A DNA stretch of 64,000 nucleotides from Neoarius graeffei. Taxonomy: Eukaryota; Chordata; Actinopteri; Siluriformes; Ariidae. The notes beneath the pieces are model-generated. The model did not search any database. It saw only the letters and a program-made list of their open reading frames with translations, and had not been told where the DNA came from. Within the stretch, counting starts at the first letter, position 1, and each line of letters begins with the position of its first letter. The stretch spans positions 18,812,257-18,876,256 of the forward strand of contig NC_083583.1 in NCBI RefSeq assembly GCF_027579695.1. The letters run 5' to 3'. This document shows positions 21,675-30,778 of the stretch, one piece after another. A program made the position numbers and the translations under genes.

Positions 21675-23454
21675 CTCGTCTCGTCTCGTCTTCTTCCGCT
21701 TATCCGGGACCGGGTCGTGGAGGCAGCAGTCTAAGCATGGAAGCCCAAATGTCCCTTTCCCCAGACACCTCGGCCAGCTCCTCGGGAAGAACACCGAGGC
21801 GTTCCCAGGCCAGCCGAGAGACATAGTCCTTCCAGCGTGTCCTGGGTCTTCCCCGGGGCCTCCTCCCGGGGGGACATGCCTGGAACACCTCCCCAGGGAG
21901 GCATCCAGGAGGCATCCGAAAAAGATGCCCGAGCCACCTCAGCTGATTCCTCTCGATGTGGAGGAGCAGCGGCTCTACTCCGAGCTCCTCCCGAGTGACT
22001 GTGCTTCTCACCCTATCTCTAAGGGAGCGCCCAGCCACCCTGCGAAGGAAACTCATTTCAGCCGCTTGTATCCGCGATCTTGTTCTTTCTGTCACTACCC
22101 AAAGCTCATGACCATAGGTGAGAGTTGGAACGTAGATCGACCGGTAAATTGAGAGCTTCGCCTTTTGGCTCAGCTCCTTCTTCACCACGACGGACCGGTA
22201 AAGTGACCGCATCACTGCGGAGGCTGCACCGATCCGCCTGTCGATCTCACGCTCCATCCTTCCCTCACTCATGAACAAGAGCCCGAGATACTTAAACTCC
22301 TCCACTTGAGGCAGGACTTCTCCACCAACCTGGAGAGGGCAAGCCACCCTTTTCCGGTCGAGAACCATGGCCTCGGACTTGGAGGTGCTGATTCTCATCC
22401 CAGCCGCTTCACACTTGACTGCAAACCGCCCCAGTGCATGCTGAAGGTCCTGGTTTGAAGAAGCCAACAGGACAACATCATCCGCAAAAAGCAGAGATGA
22501 AATCCTGTGGTTCCCAAACAGGATTCCTTCCGGCCCCTGGCTGCGCCTAGAAATTCTGTCCATAAAAATTATGAACAGAACCGGTGACAAAGGGCAGCCC
22601 TGCCGGAGTCCAACATGCACTGGGAACAGGTCTGACTTACTGCCGGCAATGCGAACCAGACTCCTGCTCCATTCGTACAGGGACCAGACAGCCCTTAGCA
22701 AAGAGCCCCGAACCCCATACTCCCGAAGCACCCCCCACAGAATACCACGGGGGACATGGTCGAATGCCTTCTCCAGATCCACAAAGCACATGTGGACTGG
22801 TTGGGCAAACTCCCATGAACCCTCGAGCACCCTATGAAGGGTATAGAGCTGGTCCAGTGTTCCGCGACCAGGACGAAAACCGCATTGTTCCTCCTGGATC
22901 CGAGGTTCGACTATTGGTCGAATTCTCCTCTCCAGTACCCTGGAGTAAACTTTCCCTGGGAGGCTGAGAAGTGTGATTCCCCTATAATTGGAGCACACTC
23001 TCCGGTCCCCTTTCTTAAAAAGAGGGACCACCACCCCAGTCTGCCACTCCAGAGGCACTGTCCCCGACCGCCACGTGATGTTGCAGAGGCGTGTCAACCA
23101 AGACAGCCCCACATCATCCAGAGACTTGAGATACTCAGGGCGGATCTCATCCATCCCCGGTGCCTTGCCACCGAGGAGCTTGCAAACGACCTCAGTGACT
23201 TCGGCTTGGGTAATGGACGAGTCCACCTCTGAGTCATCAGCCTCAGTCTCCTCAGTGGAAGACATGACGGTGGGATTGAGGAGATCCTCAAAGTATTCCT
23301 TCCACCGCCCGACAATGTCCCCAGTCGAGGTCAACAGCTCCCCACCCGCACCGTAAACAGTGTTGGCAGAGTACTGCTTCCCCCTCATGAGGCGCCGGAC
23401 GGTTTGCCAGAATTTCTTCGAGGCCGATCGATAGTCCTTCTCCATGGCGTCCAT
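21675..23454 (-). mobile_element. 5'-truncated LINE with a long open reverse-transcriptase frame
   Basis: Perfect 11-bp duplication GGTGATTTCCT at 21664-21674 and 23455-23465. The minus-strand frame is open from about 23454 to 21700 (about 580 residues). Blocks in order: YFEDLLNP, GKAPGMDEIRPEYLK, GVVVPLFKKGDRRVCSNYRG, CGFRPGRGTLDQLYTL, MCFVDLEKAFDHVPR, RQGCPLSPVLF, LLFADDVVLLAS (catalytic), KYLGLLF, the C-terminal RWLGHLFRMP and GRRPRGRPRTRWKDYV, ending LLPPRPGPG. The intact frame implies a young insertion. The endonuclease part is missing. The clade is not decided (RTE/I-like by its C-terminal motif). Confidence 0.88.
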
Positions 23455-25000
23455 GGTGATTTCCTTATGCCTACTAAAAATGCACAATGATAGGTTATAA
23501 GGGGGGCAGGGGGAGCGGTGTTCATCGGGGAATGAGAATGGCTATCCACTGCAAAAAGTAGCCCAGACTACAAGTGCTTAAATGAAGAAATCCAAACTCT
23601 CGGGTGCGCAAGGGCGCAAACGAAGGCTACAGGAAGAAACAAATAGAGCCAAGTATAGAGGTAAGCAGAGTGCGAATTACCCCACCATAATTGGGGGGTA
23701 CCATCATGGTCCACTATTATATCAATCGCCCCCCCGGTCCTGTCCCGTCTCGTCTATGGAAGTCGGTGTCAGTAACTCAACACAATAACTCTGAACAATA
23801 ATTTTTAATGTCATTAAGAAGCATGACAAACCATACAGCACTACCACAGAAGAAAAACAGCAGTACAACCTGATAACCTTCTTTGTCAGAACAAACTGGG
23901 TATCAACACTACAAATGAGTCACATACAGTATATACACACATGCAGAACAGTCCTGCTGAACGTCTTGCTCTCTTTCGTCCTGCTGTGCCTCTCCTGTCT
24001 GCTGGGAACCCATTTTCTTTATTCACATGAACAGTGTATAAAACCTAACTGCACCTACACTTGTACTGTAATTGTCTGTAGATCTTAGTGCTAATATTTA
24101 CTACTTACTCTTTTAGCACCAAAAAAATGCCTGATGTCTGGCCCTTTTCTTTTCCTCATGTTTGGCCTACTGTCTCTGTGAATAAACTCAAACAGGGTAC
24201 TCAGATGAAACTATGACTATCTTAAAAATAATACAAAAGGAATGTAAGTAAAAACAATAGAAAACATCCATGTACTAGGCTATTTTGCCTAGGCTAGCCT
24301 ACTACCTGGCTCTTTTTATGTTGCCCCCAGTCCCCAGAGGTTCTGATTGTAATTTTACATAGGCTTAGCTCGGCCTACATCAGAAATTCTTGTGCCTTAT
24401 CACACACACAGGATGGGCCTATGTGCCAAATGAATTTCAGAAGGGCACAATTTATTCATGATAAAATGAGAATGGAAACATATGGAGTTCTTCTCCTTTG
24501 AAATGAGAATCGTTTCTATACCACACTGTAATAAGCTTGATTTAAATAGAGACTTAGCTTATCTTGCTAACTAACGTTGGTAACTAACGTTAATGTCTGT
24601 CCACTGTAGCCTTCTGGCCTCAGTGGGTAAGTAATTCAATGTATAAAGATGTGACATGAGCTGAAAGAACAAATCACTTTAATAAATGAAACTTGTAAAA
24701 TAACACATTTTCAACAGGCTAAAAGTTGGTTAGCAACTAACATTACCAATGCACGTCTTCTGCTGCAAACCACAGACTGTATAAATTGCTGCAAACCCAT
24801 GGACTGTATCTGATGAATCAACTGAATACGGTGTGGAGTAGAAGCTGTTGCTTCTAGCGCAGGGTTTTTCAAAGTGTGGGGCGTGTCTCCCCTAGGGGGC
24901 GCCAGAGTTCTTCGGGGGGGCAACGTGAGGAAAAATAAACCAGAATAAGTTACTATTGCGGACATTTAGCGAACTTCAGCTAGCCTTTGCCAGAGACAAA

Positions 25001-25213
25001 ATGGATCGATTTTTAGTACCTAAAGCTACAGTGAGTGAGGAGACAGAGTCTGGGCCAAGCAAAAAAAGAAGGAAGTATGACCACGATTATTTAAAGTTTG
25101 GATTTTCATGGACTGGATCTGAAGATGCTCCACTGCCACAGTGTGTTGTCTGCCAAGAGGTGCTAGTTAATGATGCTATGAGATGTTTAAAATGTGTAAA
25201 ACAAGATGTTTAA
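25001..25213 (+). pseudogene. hAT transposase N-terminal BED-type finger (copy 1)
   Basis: ATG at 25001 gives MDRFLVPKATVSEETESG, a basic SKKRRKYDHDYLKFGFSW block and then PQCVVCQEVLVNDAM. The CVVC pair is the first half of a BED zinc finger in ZBED/Charlie-type hAT proteins. The finger is cut before its histidines and is followed by an ATGTTTAAAATGTGTAAAA-type tandem repeat (25178-25380). Confidence 0.65.
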
Positions 25214-25380
25214 AAAAAGCACAGATGTTTAAAATGTGTAAAAAAAAAGAGGTTTTCAAAAAGCACAGATGTTTAAAATGTGTAAAAAAAGATGTTTTAA
25301 TAAAGCTCATATGTTTTAAATATGTAAAAAAAAAGATGCTTTCAAAAAGCACAGATGTTTAAAATGTGTAAAAGAAAAAA
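25178..25380. repeat. Tandem AGATGTTTAAAATGTGTAAA units
   Basis: Several imperfect units of about 35-65 bp follow the transposase fragment. The same array is present in inverse orientation at 28055-28205 in copy 2, so it belongs to the element. Confidence 0.7.
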
Positions 25381-25450
25381 ATAAAAATGTGTACAACACC
25401 CATTTTTTAAAATACGAATGGAACATTAAGTATAGCAACAACAAAAATTG

Positions 25451-25809
25451 GCGGCACGGTGGTGTAGTGGTTAGCGCTGTCGCCTCACAGCAAGAAGGTC
25501 CTGGGTTCAAGCCCCGGGGCCGGCGAGGGCCTTTCTGTGTGTTCTGTGCATGTTCTCCCCGTGTCCGCATGGGTTTCCTCCGGGTGCTCCGGTTTCCCCC
25601 ACAGTCCAAAGACATGCGGGTTAGGTTAACTGGTGACTCTAAATTGACCGTAGGTGTGAATGGTTGTCTGTGTCTATGTGTCAGCCCTGTGATGACCTGG
25701 CGACTTGTCCAGGGTGTACCCCGCCTTTCGCCCGTAGTCAGCTGGGATAGGCTCCAGCTTGCCTGCGACCCTGTAGAAGGATAAAGCGGCTAGAGATAAT
25801 GAGATGAGA
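25451..25809 (+). mobile_element. SINE-A in hAT copy 1
   Basis: Flanked by CAACAAAAATTG at 25439-25450 and 25810-25821. Absent from hAT copy 2 at the matching place, so it inserted after the two copies separated. Confidence 0.93.
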
Positions 25810-26029
25810 CAACAAAAATTGTAAAGGGGGGGGCTGACTCTCCCACACTTTGAAAACCCCTGTACTAGCGCATTCTAGCGCTGCCGTGACTAAAAATGGT
25901 GCGGTCCACAATAGGGGTGTCTGTCTGAAATCAATTTACATTAAAATGTTCCTACAATAAGAATGCCGAATGGGAGTTGGTTTGAATTATATATTCCTTT
26001 TCACAATATCAGAAAAAATATCGGAACCC

Positions 26030-26060
<31 letters not shown>

Positions 26061-27289
26061 AAAAAAAAAAAACTTATATTTTTGTCTCTTTGGGGGGGTA
26101 CTGGGTCTTCATTGGGGGGTATAGTACCCCCCAGTACCCCCCGTAATTCGAACTATGGAAGTCTGATCTAATCTCTCCTATCAACCATTATAGTGGCAAA
26201 TTAATATTTTAGACGCCTGAATCAATGTCTGCCTAGCTAACTAGATGCAAACAGCAGTAGACTTCAATAACAAAGTACCCATAATTGCACTTTTGTTTGA
26301 AAATACAGCCCATTGATGTCCTAACAGGGTGCTTAAGTTTGCACAATTTAGAATTGTAGAATTTTTTATTCATTTAATTTGTTAATTCTTCAGAGATGAC
26401 TTAACTTTTAATAGCAAAAAGGGAACTAAAAATAATTTCTTGTTTATTGTCCATGCACTACACTTTGAACAGGGTGCGGAAGAGTTTTTGCCCATTATAT
26501 GGAGATATGTATTGAATTTGTGTGGTCATTTTACTTTGTGACACTTTATGTTAATAATGATAACAATAATAACAATAATGAAAAAGATAAAAATGACTTC
26601 TTGTTTATTGTCCATGCACCATACATTGTTTAATAGTAATAGAATAGAGTGATTAGATTAAAGTGTTATTTAGATGTTATTAGAGGTTTTTTTTCTTGGG
26701 GGGGGGCAAAACTCACTCTCGCCTAGGGCAGCCAAAGACCTAGAGCTGGCCCTGGGTATACCATACGTTCTTAAAAAATCAGAGTATTCATATTGTCTAC
26801 CATTGGAATCAAAAAGCTACACTACCGTTCAAAAGTTTGGGGTCACCCAGACAATTTTGTGTTTTCCATGAAAAGTCACATTTTTATTTACCACCATAAG
26901 TTGTAAAATGAATAGAAAATATAGTCAAGACATTTTTCTGGCCATTTTGAGCATTTAATCGACCCCACAAATGTGATGCTCCAGAAACTCAATCTGCTCA
27001 AAGGAAGGTGAGTTTTATAGCTTCTCTAAAGAGCTCAACTGTTTTCAGCTGTGCTAACATGATTGTACAAGGGTTTTCTAATCATCCATTAGCCTTCTGA
27101 GGCAATGAGCAAACACATTGTACCATTAGAACACTGGAGTGAGAGTTGCTGGAAATGGGCCTCTATACACCTATGGAGATATTGCACCAAAAACCAGACA
27201 TTTGCAGCTAGAATAGTCATTTACCACATTAGCAATGTATAGAGTGCATTTCTGATTAGTTTAAAGTGATCTTCATTGAAAAGAACAGT

Positions 27290-27553
27290 AAAGCAAAGGG
27301 GAGTCCCATATACGATTCGTACATTGGGGGAGTGCCTGTTAGAGAGCGCACTTGTCCTGGGCCATCGGCATAGTGAGGTAGGGTGGCCAGTTCCTTTCCT
27401 CGCCGCCTTTAACTTCCCCAGTGTTTCCACCAGGTCCCCATTCACTGCTGGGTGGACAGGGAGCGAGCCCCAGATCCCCGTCAAGCCAAGGCTCGAACCA
27501 GGGACCGTTCGCTTAGCGGTCAAGCGCTCTAACCACTTGGCCACCTGCGCTCC
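27290..27553 (-). mobile_element. tRNA-derived SINE, second family (SINE-C)
   Basis: Perfect 12-bp duplications GAAAAGAACAGT at 27278-27289 and 27554-27565. On the minus strand it begins GGAGCGCAGGTGGCCAAGTG with TTAGAGCGCTTGACCGC and a GGTTCGAGCC B-box, like a leucine- or serine-type tRNA. A unique body of about 190 bp follows. It has no similarity to SINE-A beyond the promoter boxes. Confidence 0.85.
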
Positions 27554-27609
27554 GAAAAGAACAGTGCTTTTCTTTCAAAAATAAGGACATTTCAAAGTGA
27601 CCCCAAACT

Positions 27610-29727
27610 CATAGTTCGAATTACGGGGGGTACTGGGGGGTACTATACCCCCCAATGAAGACCCAGTACCCCCCAAAGAGACAAAAATATAAGTTGTTTT
27701 TTTTTTTTTTTTGGGGGGGGGGGGGGGTCCGATATTTTTTCTGATATTGTGAAAAGGAATATACCTATAATTCAAACCAACTCCCATTCGGCATTCTTAT
27801 TGTAGGAACATTTTAATGTAAATTGATTTCAGACAGACACCCCTATTGTGGACCGTACCATTTTTAGTCACCGCAGCGCTAGAACGCGCTAGTACAGGGG
27901 TTTTCAAAGTGTGGGAGAGTCAGCCCCCCCCGCGTAGAGAGCAAATAAACAACAGCGCCCCCCCCCCCCCCCACAATTTTTGTTGTTGCTATACTTAATG
28001 TTCCATTCGTATTTTAAAAAATGGGTGTTGTACACATTTTTATTTTTTTCTTTTACACATTTTAAACATCTGTGCTTTTTGAAAGCATCTTTTTTTTTTT
28101 TTACATATTTAAAACATATGAGCTTTATTAAAACATCTTTTTTTTTTTACACATTTTAAACATCTGTGCTTTTTTTAAACATCTTGTTTTACACATTTTA
28201 AACATCTCATAGCATCGTTAGCTAGCACCTCTTGGCAGACAACACACTGTGGCAGTGGAGCATCTTCAGATCCAGTCCATGAAAATCCAAACTTTAAATA
28301 ATCATGGTCATACTTCCTTCTTTTTTTGCTTGGCCCAGACTCTGTCTCCTCACTCACTGTAGCTTTAGGTACTAAAAATCGATCCATTTTGTCTCTGGCA
28401 AAGGCTAGCTGAAGTTCGCTAAATGTCCGCAATAGTAACTTATTCTGGTTTATTTTTCCTCACGTTGCGCCCCCCCCCCCGAAGAACTCTGGCGCCCCCT
28501 AGGGGAGACGTGCCCCACACTTTGAAAAGCCCTGCGCTAGAAGCAACAGCTTCTACTCCACACCGTATTCAGTTGATTCATCAGATACAGTCCATGGGTT
28601 TGCAGCAATTTATACAGTCTGTGGTTTGCAGCAGAAGACGTGCATTGGTAATGTTAGTTGCTAACCAACTTTTAGCCTGTTGAAAATGTGTTATTTTACA
28701 AGTTTCATTTATTAAAGTGATTTGTTCTTTCAGCTCATGTCACATCTTTATACATTGAATTACTTACCCACTGAGGCCAGAAGGCTACAGTGGACGGACA
28801 TTAACGTTAGTTACCAACGTTAGTTAGCAAGATAAGCTAAGTCTCTATTTAAATCAAGCTTATTACAGTGTGGTATAGAAACGATTCTCATTTCAAAGGA
28901 GAAGAACTCCATATGTTTCCATTCTCATTTTATCATGAATAAATTGTGCCCTTCTGAAATTCATTTGGCACATAGGCCCATCCTGTGTGTGTGATTAGGC
29001 ACAAGAAGTTCTGATGTAGGCCGAGCTAAGCCTATGTAAAATTACAATCAGAACCTCTGGGGACTGGGGGCAACATAAAAAGAGCCAGGTAGTAGGCTAG
29101 CCTAGGCAAAATAGCCTAGTACATGGATGTTTTCTATTGTTTTTACTTACATTCCTTTTGTATTATTTTTAAGATAGTCATAGTTTCATCTGAGTACCCT
29201 GTTTGAGTTTATTCACAGAGACAGTAGGCCAAACATGAGGAAAAGAAAAGGGCCAGACATCAGGCATTTTTTTGGTGCTAAAAGAGTAAGTAGTAAATAT
29301 TAGCACTAAGATCTACAGACAATTACAGTACAAGTGTAGGTGCAGTTAGGTTTTATACACTGTTCATGTGAATAAAGAAAATGGGTTCCCAGCAGACAGG
29401 AGAGGCACAGCAGGACGAAAGAGAGCAAGACGTTCAGCAGGACTGTTCTGCATGTGTGTATATACTGTATGTGACTCATTTGTAGTGTTGATACCCAGTT
29501 TGTTCTGACAAAGAAGGTTATCAGGTTGTACTGCTGTTTTTCTTCTGTGGTAGTGCTGTATGGTTTGTCTTGCTTCTTAATGACATTAAAAATTATTGTT
29601 CAGAGTTATTGTGTTGAGTTACTGACACCGACTTCCATAGACGAGACGGGACAGGACCGGGGGGCGATTGATATAATAGTGGACCATGATGGTACCCCCC
29701 AGTTATGGTGGGGTAATTCGCACTCTG
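27610..29727 (-). mobile_element. hAT element (family H), copy 2
   Basis: Perfect 8-bp duplication CCCAAACT at 27602-27609 and 29728-29735, which proves an 8-bp (hAT-type) target. Ends CATAGTTCGAATTACGG and, in complement, CAGAGTGCGAATTACCCC. It lies in opposite orientation to copy 1, so the pair forms a long inverted repeat with a 1.45-kb spacer. Confidence 0.9.
28175..28387 (-). pseudogene. hAT transposase N-terminal BED-type finger (copy 2)
   Basis: Same 70-residue reading as at 25001-25213, from ATG at 28387. One residue differs (EVLAND versus EVLVND). Truncated at the same place, so truncation preceded amplification: both copies descend from a non-autonomous parent. Confidence 0.65.
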
Positions 29728-29912
29728 CCCAAACTTTTGAACGGTAGTGTAGCTAACTAGGGTGATGTTGTTTCTGAACCAGTTATCAAAGAATAACCTT
29801 GTTATTCCATATGTAATATCTATGCGGTGAGAAATTGTGTTTATATAGGAGAGACCAACCCAAGAGCATCTGTTTGTGAAAATTTGACATGGCGGACGTA
29901 TCTACTGCCTCT

Positions 29913-29917
29913 TTTTT

Positions 29918-29948
<31 letters not shown>

Positions 29949-30338
29949 TTGTCAGATAGCATTGCATACATTTTGTATAAAAAACATATATAACAGTCTG
30001 CCAGGGGTTATGGCATGGAAATAATAGTAAAACAACAACAACAACAACAACAACAACAAATAAACAGAAACAGGAAAATAAATAAATTGACATGAATGCA
30101 TTGTACAGCACAAAAAGGGAATAAGACTTCACAGCTTTCTTATTAAGAGAGCAAGAGATGGACGCTATATAATGATTTACATAAATGGAGAATTCAATAA
30201 AGGTTGGCTTTACATTTTGAAATTTTGACTTGTGTATATAATGTTTGGTTAAAATGATAATGAGGTTAATTAAGTAAAACTCAGAAGTGGCATTCCTGTC
30301 TTGAGTAACAAAACCAAAGAGTACATTTTCCCCACTTC
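29913..30338 (-). mobile_element. Second L1-type insertion upstream of bola3
   Basis: Perfect 17-bp duplication ACGTATCTACTGCCTCT at 29896-29912 and 30339-30355. A T-rich TTTA microsatellite at the left is the A-rich 3' tail on the minus strand. About 426 bp of 3' untranslated L1-like sequence, including a CAA microsatellite (30030-30060). Its target overlaps that of the larger L1 by eight bases. Confidence 0.85.
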
Positions 30339-30376
30339 ACGTATCTACTGCCTCTAACAGAACCATAGCGACAGAG

Positions 30377-30384
30377 TGACGTCA
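30377..30384 (+). promoter_or_regulatory. CRE-like TGACGTCA element before bola3
   Basis: A perfect palindromic TGACGTCA, the CREB/ATF consensus, lies 120 bp before the proposed bola3 start codon. Activity is inferred from motif and position only. Confidence 0.5.
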
Positions 30385-30503
30385 TATTTGTGCGACGACA
30401 GTCGTCCGGGTATGACTTTTGCTATCAAGTTTCTTGGCGTTCTGTGAAGATATTTATTTTGTTTTGTTTAATTATATCAGTGGGGACAGCGGGCAGGTTC
30501 GGA

Positions 30504-30747
30504 ATGTCTCTTCACAGGCTACTAAGATGCAAAGTAAATATCTGGAGTGACATTTATTTATGGCTGTTTGCTAGTTTGCTAGCTAGGAAGCTACAACTGT
30601 CTATGGAAGATTACTGTTAAAGGGTCGCACGTGCTTATTTATGTTTGTGCACAAAAGCCTTGTACAGATTAAATCACACATAAAAATCCTGATACTAATT
30701 TTGTGTGTTTTAGTGAGAATACACCTTCAAAATACCACCGTAAGCGC

Positions 30748-30778
<31 letters not shown>

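Larger units (their letters stand above)
23666..26157 (+). mobile_element. hAT element (family H), copy 1
   Basis: Ends CAGAGTGCGAATTACCCC (23666) and CGTAATTCGAACTATG (26157). Flanking 8-mers GAGGTAAG and GAAGTCTG agree at only 5 of 8 positions. The sequence matches copy 2 (27610-29727) in reverse complement over its length, apart from the SINE-A at 25451-25809 and differing homopolymers. It encodes a zinc-finger fragment at 25001-25213. A run of about 20 C followed by about 23 A lies at 26028-26072. Confidence 0.8.
21011..26754. mobile_element. hAT element carrying a LINE and a second hAT
   Basis: Flanked by the palindromic 8-bp duplication GGTATACC (21003-21010 and 26755-26762). Ends CAGAGCCGGCCCG and, in complement, CAGGGCCAGCTCTAGG. 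L1 coding sequence continues directly on both sides. Its own sequence is short and non-coding. Most of the span is the LINE at 21675-23454 and the hAT copy at 23666-26157. Confidence 0.85.
26820..29749. mobile_element. Tc1-type MITE expanded by a SINE and a hAT
   Basis: TIR CACTACCGTTCAAAAGTTTG at 26820, its complement ending at 29749, and TA on both sides (26818-26819, 29750-29751). A clean 528-bp copy of the same MITE is at 55493-56020. Here it is interrupted by a SINE at 27290-27553 and by hAT copy 2 at 27610-29727, the latter only about 20 bp from its right end. Confidence 0.9.
19255..29888 (-). mobile_element. L1-type LINE, 5'-truncated, expanded by nested insertions
   Basis: Bounded by perfect 15-bp duplications ATGGCGGACGTATCT (19240-19254, 29889-29903), with a T run at the left (the poly-A tail on the minus strand). 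Minus-strand reverse-transcriptase C-terminal pieces lie at 29750-29888, 26763-26817, 20676-21010, 20178-20308 and 19418-19779. They include IPAGIIMLLKGNLPSHF and LLFLFAKYHIHKCKF. The rest is later insertions: SINEs, a hAT at 21011-26754 and a Tc1-type MITE at 26820-29749. The L1 itself contributes only about 1.4 kb. Confidence 0.85.

Noticed and set aside
21658-23356. Plus-strand open frames opposite the LINE at 21675-23454
   Set aside because: The minus strand carries the unmistakable reverse transcriptase with FADD box; these are antisense shadows.
23452-23487. LINE protein starting at the MCIFSRHKEI methionine
   Set aside because: Those codons lie beyond the right-hand target duplication (23455-23465), in flanking DNA, so the methionine is an accident of the insertion site.
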